NCBI GenBank assembly: GCA_964534315.1
Contig: CAZHOV010000233.1
Span: 1 to 6,320, forward strand
From: CAZHOV01 sp964534315
GTDB taxonomy: Bacteria; Bacteroidota; Bacteroidia; Chitinophagales; Saprospiraceae
Direction: 5' to 3'
Length of the DNA: 6,320 nucleotides
Below the pieces are notes generated by a model. The model saw only the letters and a list, made by a program, of their open reading frames with translations. It was not told where the DNA came from and ran no database searches. Positions 1-5,241 of the stretch are shown here, one piece after another (positions within the stretch are counted from its first letter, which is position 1; each line of letters opens with the position of its first letter). Both the position numbers and the translations under genes were made by a program.

Positions 1-4
1 CTGT

Positions 5-19
5 GCCGGCAGGACCGGC
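5..19 (-). terminator. Possible operon terminator hairpin
   Basis: A five-base GC-only inverted repeat (GCCGG/CCGGC, five-base loop) begins three bases after the TAG stop of the last gene. Its position suits the end of the operon. The expected U-run would lie beyond the window edge, so this cannot be confirmed. The stem is short and could be chance. Confidence 0.3.
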
Positions 20-22
20 CCG

Positions 23-1576
23 CTACTGCCAGTCGGGCATGGTGGCGTCGCGGTAGGCGAGGGTCCGGTCATTTGACATTTTGTTGATTAACATGAAATA
101 AATATCGCCTACGGAAGAATTGTCGCTGGGCCGGTTGACAAACATGACCAGGTCGTCCCCCGGCGGAATACATGGATAGAGGTCGTTTGTATTTGGAATC
201 ACACTTCCATTCACAAACTCGCTTTCGGAATTGACATTATCTGTTACTTCCTTAGCAAACAATCGTGCACTTTCGGGTAACCCATTACCTCCGGGGCATC
301 CCTCTTCCTCTACAAATATCACCTTACCGCTAAAAGCTCCCTGAGCTATAACCGGTCCAGCATACCAGCAATTGAAGATATCATCACTGATATACGTTTG
401 GGCCAGAGTGCCGGTGCCATTCTCGTTGATGTTATAGAGTACGATCTTGGATGCATACCGGTCAAACCGTTGCATACGCGCAGCGACCAAATTCCCATCG
501 CTCCAATCCACTTCTACAAAGAAGTAGCCAGGATCGGCTGTTGCAAACTCCCGTAACCCCGAGCCATTCTCGTTGATCAGGTAGAGTTTATCTGCGCTGG
601 GATAAAGCAATTGCCCCCCATTCGGAGACCAATCGTAATTGATCTCAAGGGGATGGATTCCATTCAGAGGATGGCTGTCTGTAACTTGCTGGTGACCTGA
701 TCCATCCCTGTTCATAGTGAATAAATGGTGTTCCCCGCCTGCGATCGAAATATAAGCTACCCGATTTGCCTGAACACTCAACTTAGGCCTCCATCGAGAG
801 TTATCAGGCTCTGTAATTTGAATGATGCGCAAAGAATCGGTGGGAATACCTTGATCCGGCCTTTCAGCTGCAAGAATCACAAAATTACTTGTTTCCGGAT
901 CTCTACGAACAAAATGAATTCGAAACTCATTGGGAAAGGTCTCTGTTTTAAAGCTACTCACCAAGCTGGTACTTGGGTCATTTACCTCGTCTTTCGCGAT
1001 AACCTGCCAAAAGTAGAGGTGGTTAAACTTCAGTTTTGTAACCTGAAGGAAGGTATCAGTCGTTGTGAATACTTGGCCTAAAGGATTAAATTCATCGTAA
1101 AATAAAACATCGTATGTGATTTCATCTCCTGGGTCTGGATCCGAAGCAGTCCAACGAAGGAAAGTGTCAACGGCGATGTCACTGGCTCCGTTTGTCGGGC
1201 TAAGTAGCGTGGGAACTTCCGGAGGTTGATTGTTCGACAGGTCAAGGTCCATAGGAATCTCCACCTCTCGCATTGTGCCCCCGTCTAAGCTAAAGGCAAC
1301 TGAAATGGTCTGATCCTGAAAACCTACTTTCTCTGCGCGCAGTGAAAAATTCTCGCGAAAATTGAGTGAGTCAAACCGGAAGAACCCCGTCGAATCTGTA
1401 TCTACAAAGTCAGACGTATTCAGAACGGTTATTCGAGCTTCAATTATCGCCTCTTCAGTTGCCTGTTCGAATACGGTGCCCTGAATTGTTACAGAGTTAG
1501 ATGGCGTCACGGGATCATCCGTACAGCTAAAAAAGCTACTAAGAGCAAGTAAAAGTAGAATTTGGATGTTTTTCAT
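23..1576 (-). CDS. Surface-type lipoprotein with CarboxypepD_reg-like, FN3-like and TolB/PD40 propeller domains
   Basis: This 517-residue protein is not a known curli gene but is the last gene of the operon, 25 bases after csgG. It starts with a lipoprotein signal (MKN, hydrophobic L7-F16, then F-S-C with C18 as the likely lipidated cysteine). The next residues, T-D-D, resemble the acidic lipoprotein export signal that sends Bacteroidota lipoproteins to the cell surface. Residues about 28-110 look like a carboxypeptidase-regulatory-like beta-sandwich (V-T-I-Q-G-T-V, then D-S-T-G-F-F-R-F). Residues about 117-213 look FN3-like (P-x-L-L-S-P-x-N-G, L-R-W-T-A-S-D-P-D). From about 218 to the end there are PD40/TolB-type propeller motifs: M-N-R-D-G-S-G at 288-294, Y-D-W-S-P-N-G-G at 314-321 and I-N-E-N-G-S-G at 334-340. 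Such domains usually bind proteins or glycans, and no catalytic motif is visible. A curli accessory role is inferred only from position. A weak 6-bp inverted repeat (1582-1587/1595-1600) lies in the gap before it. Confidence 0.85.
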   Translation of the reverse strand: MKNIQILLLLALSSFFSCTDDPVTPSNSVTIQGTVFEQATEEAIIEARITVLNTSDFVDTDSTGFFRFDSLNFRENFSLRAEKVGFQDQTISVAFSLDGGTMREVEIPMDLDLSNNQPPEVPTLLSPTNGASDIAVDTFLRWTASDPDPGDEITYDVLFYDEFNPLGQVFTTTDTFLQVTKLKFNHLYFWQVIAKDEVNDPSTSLVSSFKTETFPNEFRIHFVRRDPETSNFVILAAERPDQGIPTDSLRIIQITEPDNSRWRPKLSVQANRVAYISIAGGEHHLFTMNRDGSGHQQVTDSHPLNGIHPLEINYDWSPNGGQLLYPSADKLYLINENGSGLREFATADPGYFFVEVDWSDGNLVAARMQRFDRYASKIVLYNINENGTGTLAQTYISDDIFNCWYAGPVIAQGAFSGKVIFVEEEGCPGGNGLPESARLFAKEVTDNVNSESEFVNGSVIPNTNDLYPCIPPGDDLVMFVNRPSDNSSVGDIYFMLINKMSNDRTLAYRDATMPDWQ

Positions 1577-1601
1577 GGCAGCTTAAACCGTCAATTTAAG
1601 A

Positions 1602-2990
1602 TCAATTATTTGAACCATTCGAAGAACCAAAAAAGAACTTCAAGCCCAAACGCCCTCGATAGAACACATCATTGAACTGCCCACTTGCAATCCGTTCGAT
1701 CTGGTCATTGAGTAAATAATTGTAGTCGAACAACAGATCTACCGCCAACCTGTCTGAAATAAAGTATTCAAACCCTCCGCCCGCATGGGCTTGGAAGTAA
1801 TTTCGTGCAGTAATTTCATCTCTTTGACCGTCTTGATCAAACAAAAGCCCGCCCCCCCCATAAAGAATGGGAGAGAACCGGTCCCAAGGCAGCATACGCC
1901 AAACCAAACTCAAGTCGCCGAAAAGAATATTCTCTTGGTAAAAGTCTCTATTTGAAAACTGGCCAAACCCACCAGTTGCTTGGACTCCAAAACTTGGGGA
2001 GAAGAAAAAGTCCAACCCGAGCTCAAAACCCGGTCTTACCTGAGAATTCGGCAAATCACCTTTGAAAAAATTTCCGTTGAGTCCCCCGCGAAAAGCAAAT
2101 CCTGTGGGCTTGTAAAACACCTTTCGTCCAAACATATTCGTTTCACGCATAGCAGCCACTTCAGCGTCGTATTCTGCGATCAATTTATTTCGTTCCTTTA
2201 TCTTTCCAGAAGGGACGTCCCAAAATCCTCCTTTGATTCCCTCCATTATCAGGCAGTATACTGCCTTTTCTATAGCCTCCATAACGGCTAAATCCGAGGG
2301 TTCATTGTAGGTATACCCCGTTTCGACCTCCAACAATCGATTAAAGCTTACGAACCGGAAAACACCTCCGTCAAGTGCCTGGGAAAGAATAGTTTTCGAG
2401 GTATATACTGTTTTTAATATCTCTCCGGTATTGGTGGCAACCACACGCAAATAGACGGTGACCCGATCTTGTCTGTACCTTATTTGTCCTCCAGCACCAA
2501 AGTACCGGGCACCAGCTCCTCCGGTGACAAGATTAGCATCATACGATACAATACCACCTTCAAGGATAAGGTTTGCAAATTTAAGGGGCGGAACCCCAGG
2601 CCCTTCAATTCCTTCATATTGGATCCGGCTCGATCGAATGATCTTTCGTTCGTTGAGCAGGTTTCCAATATTCTCGCGCTCAATGGGCTTGAACCATCCG
2701 GACTCCTCCAAGGCTTTAATTAAAATATTGGTCGCTCCTTGCGTGACTACAGTGGAAAATCCCGTACCCACTTCCAGAGGTCGGTACTGGCCGGTCTGAT
2801 CTCTGAATTTGTAGACAGCTGCATAGAGCGGCTCAGTCGGCTCGGGCAAGGCTCTCAACTGCCTGGTAATTTCCGTGTCCTCGCCTATTCGAGCCAACTG
2901 GTCGTTAAGGGGCTGATGCAGGTACCTACTGCAATTCATCTGCCAGATCCCCAACACTAGTAAAAACAAGACATTGGTTATCTTGTACAT
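1602..2990 (-). CDS. csgG: CsgG curli secretion pore with extra C-terminal beta-barrel domain
   Basis: CsgG forms the nonameric outer-membrane channel for curli subunits. I chose the ATG at 2988-2990, giving 462 residues. It starts with a lipoprotein signal (M-Y-K, hydrophobic stretch, Q-M-N-C with C20 lipidated), whereas the longer frame from 3059 adds 23 residues that look non-coding. Residues 55-285 match E. coli CsgG closely: D-Q-T-G-Q-Y at 64-69, N-L-L-N-E-R-K-I-I-R at 110-119, G-G-A-G-A-R-Y-F-G at 157-165, T-S-K-T-I-L-S at 197-203 and G-V-F-R-F at 209-213. E. coli CsgG ends near residue 277. Here a further domain (about 296-454) has alternating hydrophobic/aromatic strands and ends G-L-K-F-F-F-G, like an OmpA/OmpW-type eight-stranded barrel. 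At the pore constriction only the phenylalanine (F78) of the E. coli Y-N-F set is kept. A G8 run lies in codons 378-380. The 166-base upstream gap could form a structured RNA. Confidence 0.96.
   Translation of the reverse strand: MYKITNVLFLLVLGIWQMNCSRYLHQPLNDQLARIGEDTEITRQLRALPEPTEPLYAAVYKFRDQTGQYRPLEVGTGFSTVVTQGATNILIKALEESGWFKPIERENIGNLLNERKIIRSSRIQYEGIEGPGVPPLKFANLILEGGIVSYDANLVTGGAGARYFGAGGQIRYRQDRVTVYLRVVATNTGEILKTVYTSKTILSQALDGGVFRFVSFNRLLEVETGYTYNEPSDLAVMEAIEKAVYCLIMEGIKGGFWDVPSGKIKERNKLIAEYDAEVAAMRETNMFGRKVFYKPTGFAFRGGLNGNFFKGDLPNSQVRPGFELGLDFFFSPSFGVQATGGFGQFSNRDFYQENILFGDLSLVWRMLPWDRFSPILYGGGGLLFDQDGQRDEITARNYFQAHAGGGFEYFISDRLAVDLLFDYNYLLNDQIERIASGQFNDVFYRGRLGLKFFFGSSNGSNN
1626..2105 (-). 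other. C-terminal outer-membrane beta-barrel domain of CsgG
   Basis: Codons 296-455 of csgG encode about 160 residues beyond the normal CsgG end. Amphipathic strands rich in G, F and Y alternate with polar turns: G-F-A-F-R-G-G-L-N-G at 297-306, G-F-E-L-G-L-D-F-F-F at 321-330, P-I-L-Y-G-G-G-G at 374-381 and R-L-G-L-K-F-F-F at 447-454. This fits the OMP_b-brl/OmpA-like porin family, which usually has eight strands. Its assignment rests on pattern, not on a search. A linker rich in charged residues (about 262-295) joins it to the pore domain. Confidence 0.7.
1852..1859 (-). repeat. Homopolymer G8 run inside csgG
   Basis: Eight consecutive C on the plus strand are eight G in the coding strand, within the codons for Y-G-G-G-G (377-381) of CsgG. 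Runs of this length can slip during replication. The frame is intact in this copy. Confidence 0.95.
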
Positions 2991-2995
2991 AAGTT

Positions 2996-3092
2996 TAGAG
3001 TTTGGAATGCTCCCGGATACAGAGCTGGAAAAGAGCCCGGCTGGGCTGCCCGAAGGCAAACACCAACCAGGCCTTCCAAACTCTACATCCGG
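2996..3092 (-). promoter_or_regulatory. Structured leader RNA candidate upstream of csgG
   Basis: A perfect 12-base inverted repeat (2996-3007 with 3074-3085, coding-strand arms TAGAGTTTGGAA and TTCCAAACTCTA) encloses 66 bases. Inside, the coding strand can form TGCC-TTCG-GGCA (3047-3058, a C(UUCG)G tetraloop) and AGCCC-AGCC-GGGCT (3034-3047), which share one base. A further six-base pair (3013-3018 with 3087-3092) crosses the long stem and would make a pseudoknot or an alternative fold. The last stem base lies five bases before the csgG ATG, so the fold would bring structure right up to the ribosome landing site. It could control CsgG dosage, protect the message from decay, or be an interspersed repeat that landed between csgF and csgG. 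The pairing is seen in the sequence. The function is inferred. Confidence 0.45.
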
Positions 3093-3156
3093 AAGGCAAA
3101 GAAAGTATTCAGTAAAATTTTTGAGGTGTGTAGACTAGCTCTTTTCTCGGCTTGAC

Positions 3157-3591
3157 TTAGAAATAGGGAACCGTAATTTGGGTGGATCCCCCGGTTCCGA
3201 AATCATTGATCGAAATGATCAGCCCGTCGACACCGGGTGTCACGTCTACCTGAAAGTTCCCAAACTGAAAAGTTCCTTCCTCCAAACCATTAGATCCAAA
3301 CTGAGAGCTGAAAATTTCTCTGGAAATCTGATTCAAAAGCTGCCTCTCTAAAGACTGAGTAAAACTATCTAGAGCTGAGCGCTGCTGAGATGCAGGGCTG
3401 TCACTAGGCTCTTCAAAAGAGTTTTGGAGATTGGCGCTATTTAACATCCAGTTGTAATTGAGCGCATTCCCCCCAAAGGCAGAATTTACCGGAGAATAAG
3501 TGAAATCTTGGCCGTGGCTCACGAAGTTAAACAACGTTAGAAAAAAAAAGATGGAAACGACTTGAATTTGTAGAGTTTGAGAAATGCTCAT
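3157..3591 (-). CDS. csgF: CsgF curli assembly factor
   Basis: CsgF binds the CsgG channel at its outer mouth and places the CsgB nucleator on the surface. The 144-residue product matches the E. coli length (138). A signal sequence (about 1-27, with a run of F/L and ending S-H-G-Q) precedes mature Q28-D-F-T-Y. The pore-insertion segment aligns with E. coli: F-G-G-N at 39-42 and the following M-L-N-S-A-N-L-Q-N-S at 49-58, which matches L-L-N-S-A-Q-A-Q-N-S. S-A-L-D-S-F-T-Q-S-L corresponds to E. coli S-A-L-D-N-F-T-Q-A-I. The end (Q-I-T-V-P-Y-F) is a likely beta strand. It starts 16 bases after csgE, which fits co-transcription. The signal peptide has no lysine or arginine before its hydrophobic core, which is unusual, and it includes a T9 run (3541-3549). 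Confidence 0.95.
   Translation of the reverse strand: MSISQTLQIQVVSIFFFLTLFNFVSHGQDFTYSPVNSAFGGNALNYNWMLNSANLQNSFEEPSDSPASQQRSALDSFTQSLERQLLNQISREIFSSQFGSNGLEEGTFQFGNFQVDVTPGVDGLIISINDFGTGGSTQITVPYF
3541..3549 (-). repeat. Homopolymer T9 run in the csgF signal-peptide codons
   Basis: Nine A on the plus strand are nine T in the coding strand, forming the codons of F15-F16-F17 in the CsgF signal peptide. Slippage by one base would abolish CsgF. The copy here is in frame. Confidence 0.95.
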
Positions 3592-3607
3592 GACAGATGT
3601 TTTTGGT

Positions 3608-4426
3608 TTAATAAACGTCTATGTCTGTTCCAATCAATTCATTATCAAGGTTGTCCTGGATTTCACTCAAAGACTGAATGCTTTCCTGAAGGTAGGGAAC
3701 TAAAGCGTTACCCAGTCTTTCCAAGGCTTCGTAGTTAGGCATCAAAAACTGTTCTACGATGAGTTGATCATTCAGGAAAACCCGCACGATAGACCCCCTT
3801 CCTCTATTGGAAGGCAGCTCTTCAAACTTTATAGTGTAATCTCCCTTTACATCCAGGTTTAACCACTCACTATAAAAAATATCGTATAAATCTCGGCCAA
3901 CACGGGTCCGGGTCTCATCCAAAACAAATCCCCCCAAGCTGAATAATTGAGGATCTGAAGGCTTAGCCTCTTCTTTCCTCTTCTGGGAGTTCTTCTTATT
4001 CGACTCTACTTTGACGGGGAAAATTCGGATCGTTGTGTCTGTTAGAATCTCACTTCCATCTTCAAAAAACTGAAGTTCTACCTGAATTATACTACCTGAA
4101 GCATTATTGACTATCTGCTGATTTAAAACTTTTTTTTCGTTCGGCTCAATCGAAAACTCTCCACTTTGAGTTGTTGCGCTTCGGTTTCCGCGATTATCTT
4201 CTTTCCTTATTTTTACCTTGAAAGTCAGTACGCGCCCGCTTTTGCCTTCATTCTCGCAATAGTTAGTGATACGTACATCATCGCTTCCTCCGGTTTTATA
4301 CTCTTCGATAACCGTCTCCCCCTTCAGACCCATCGCTTGATTATACAAGGATTGTCCATTACCAAGATGGAAGGCCGTAGAGCAGCTGAATAAAAGACAA
4401 GTCAAAGACACAATCTTACCCTTCAT
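3608..4426 (-). CDS. csgE: CsgH-like chaperone domain fused to CsgE curli secretion specificity factor
   Basis: This 272-residue protein is about twice the length of E. coli CsgE (129). Residues about 161-265 are CsgE: R-V-G-R-D-L-Y-D-I-F-Y-S-E-W at 175-188 matches I-G-H-D-F-Y-R-A-F-S-D-K-W, and V-R-V-F-L-N-D-Q-L-I at 214-223 and the Q-F-L-M-P at 226-230 match the E. coli I-T-V-N-Q-D-V-I-F and F-L-F-P. CsgE caps CsgG and gives substrate specificity. Residues about 35-137 resemble the CsgH/CsgC immunoglobulin-like fold, with the CsgH-type stretch T-T-Q-S-G-E-F-S-I at 85-93 after F-K-V-K-I-R-K at 69-75. CsgC and CsgH suppress premature subunit aggregation in the periplasm. A lysine-rich linker (about 139-155) joins them. 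I chose the ATG at 4424-4426 because it begins a normal signal peptide. A TTG at 4447 overlaps the csgB stop by four bases and would add seven residues. Cleavage may follow G-N-G-Q, although L-F-S-C15 could be a weak lipobox. Confidence 0.92.
   Translation of the reverse strand: MKGKIVSLTCLLFSCSTAFHLGNGQSLYNQAMGLKGETVIEEYKTGGSDDVRITNYCENEGKSGRVLTFKVKIRKEDNRGNRSATTQSGEFSIEPNEKKVLNQQIVNNASGSIIQVELQFFEDGSEILTDTTIRIFPVKVESNKKNSQKRKEEAKPSDPQLFSLGGFVLDETRTRVGRDLYDIFYSEWLNLDVKGDYTIKFEELPSNRGRGSIVRVFLNDQLIVEQFLMPNYEALERLGNALVPYLQESIQSLSEIQDNLDNELIGTDIDVY
4016..4324 (-). other. CsgH/CsgC-like immunoglobulin-fold domain within csgE
   Basis: Codons 35-137 encode alternating beta-type segments: V-R-I-T-N-Y-C at 51-57, L-T-F-K-V-K-I-R-K at 67-75, Q-S-G-E-F-S-I at 87-93, K-K-V-L-N-Q-Q-I-V at 98-106 and I-I-Q-V-E-L-Q-F-F at 113-121. 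The order and the Q-S-G-E-F stretch recall CsgH family proteins. Sequence identity is low enough that a profile search is needed. An A8 run at 4130-4137 lies in its E97-K98-K99 codons. Confidence 0.65.
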
Positions 4427-4443
4427 GAGGCTACCAGGTTTTC

Positions 4444-5010
4444 TCAATTCCCGTTAGGATTTACCAACAAAGATTCAAACTGATTCAATGAGTTGATCGT
4501 AATGTTGCCTCCATTTTCCTGTATGACTGAAACTGGCACCAGCCTGCCATCGACCGGATCTGTTACATCGATATTCAGTCGATTTTCATTCCCGTTTTGC
4601 TGTATAAGTTTGTTCAGGTTATTGGCATCTGCGAGGTTAATATCGATCTCGTTACGAGATCCAACTTGAGAGACATTGAAGGTATTATTGGTCCCTGTCA
4701 AGCCAAGAATAAATGAATTCCGGTTATCTACTTGGTTCAAGAAGACGGCGTTGTCGTCCCCAGAAACAGATATGTCAGATAAATGACTGAAGCCAACCTG
4801 TTCGATAGTTGCTCGTACGTGTATGCCTGAAAGATCGAGGTCAGAGGAGTTAAAGTCTCCCCGCTGAATGACCTGGGCGTTATTTAAGGATTCGGATAGC
4901 TCATTTTCGATATTCCGGTTTTCCTCGGCCGTACCGATATCAGCCTGTGCGAAAAGGGAAACGGGAAGAGAACACAGAATGAGCAACAAAAGCTTGCAGG
5001 CGTTTTTCAT
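4444..5010 (-). CDS. csgB: CsgB-like minor curlin / nucleator
   Basis: This 188-residue secreted protein is the probable curli nucleator. A signal peptide (M-K-N, L7-L12, cleavage probably after F-A-Q at 20-22) is followed by an acidic asparagine-rich leader (about 23-45). Curlin motifs then recur with the glutamine at 49, 71, 93, 115, 138 and 164, spaced 22, 22, 22, 23 and 26 residues. Examples are Q-R-G-D-F-N at 49-54, Q-V-G-S-R-N at 115-120 and Q-N-G-N-E-N at 138-143, each with N five residues after Q. This is the Q-x4-N spacing of CsgA/CsgB. Half-way turns such as G-D-D-N and G-T-N-N at 84-87 and 106-109 complete the beta-helix rungs. I call it CsgB-like because the repeats are less regular than in the upstream subunit. 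The A and B assignments could be swapped. The last residues (N-P-N-G-N) end just before the csgE start. Confidence 0.85.
   Translation of the reverse strand: MKNACKLLLLILCSLPVSLFAQADIGTAEENRNIENELSESLNNAQVIQRGDFNSSDLDLSGIHVRATIEQVGFSHLSDISVSGDDNAVFLNQVDNRNSFILGLTGTNNTFNVSQVGSRNEIDINLADANNLNKLIQQNGNENRLNIDVTDPVDGRLVPVSVIQENGGNITINSLNQFESLLVNPNGN
4492..4866 (-). repeat. Six curlin repeat motifs in the CsgB-like protein
   Basis: Codons 49-173 encode six Q-x4-N units, five of them at 22-23 residue spacing, the expected size of one beta-solenoid rung. The second unit ends in histidine instead of asparagine (Q-V-G-F-S-H at 71-76), and the last is at a longer interval of 26. Confidence 0.8.
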
Positions 5011-5055
5011 GGTACGAGTTTTTTTAGATCCTTCCTATTAACAACAGAAGCACTG

Positions 5056-5090
5056 AGGGGTGTTTTCTGAAGAAAACGAGTTCCTCCCCT
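5056..5090 (-). promoter_or_regulatory. Second hairpin in the csgA-csgB gap
   Basis: A six-base stem (5062-5067 with 5072-5077, GTTTTC/GAAAAC, TGAA-type loop) can be extended by a five-base outer stem (5056-5060 with 5086-5090, AGGGG/CCCCT) across an internal loop. No U-run follows it on the minus strand, so a processing or stabilising stem at the 5' end of a csgB-onward message is more likely than a terminator. The function is inferred. Confidence 0.35.
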
Positions 5091-5174
5091 GAGCTGAAAA
5101 AGAAAAATAGCAGCCACAAAGCTTGAGCAAAATTCTAACCTACCCGCTTAGTAGGCTGTGTAAAGAATTGAAGA

Positions 5175-5205
5175 AGAGAAAGTAATTTTTGGGATTACCT
5201 TCTCT
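5175..5205 (-). terminator. Partial terminator/attenuator after csgA
   Basis: On the coding strand a 12-base-pair stem (5194-5205 with 5175-5186, arms GGAGAAGGTAAT-like and ATTACTTTCTC-like) has a seven-base loop CCCAAAA. One pair is G-U, which works on the minus-strand RNA but would be an A/C mismatch on the plus strand. This sets the direction. It is followed by a pyrimidine-rich, U-rich tail (5160s-5174) and begins 36 bases after the csgA stop. It should stop part of the transcripts, leaving more csgA message than message for the assembly genes, as a major subunit needs. A stem that blocks 3' decay would give the same result. Confidence 0.55.
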
Positions 5206-5241
5206 CCTTGCTTTAACGTCTAAGCTGCTAAAAGTGCAGGC

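Noticed and set aside
725..1081. Plus-strand open frame opposite the lipoprotein gene
   Set aside because: It has no recognisable domain or plausible start context and lies wholly within a well-supported gene on the other strand. The same holds for the frames at 1980-2291, 2458-2799, 2739-2960 and 4166-4393.
2991..3059. Longer csgG starting at 3059
   Set aside because: The extra 23 residues precede the lipoprotein signal, which would then be internal, and they lie in the inverted-repeat region. The ATG at 2990 gives a normal lipoprotein start.
4427..4447. TTG start for csgE overlapping the csgB stop
   Set aside because: It would allow translational coupling, but it puts seven residues before M-K-G-K, which begins a normal signal peptide 17 bases after the csgB stop. 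It is kept only as an alternative.
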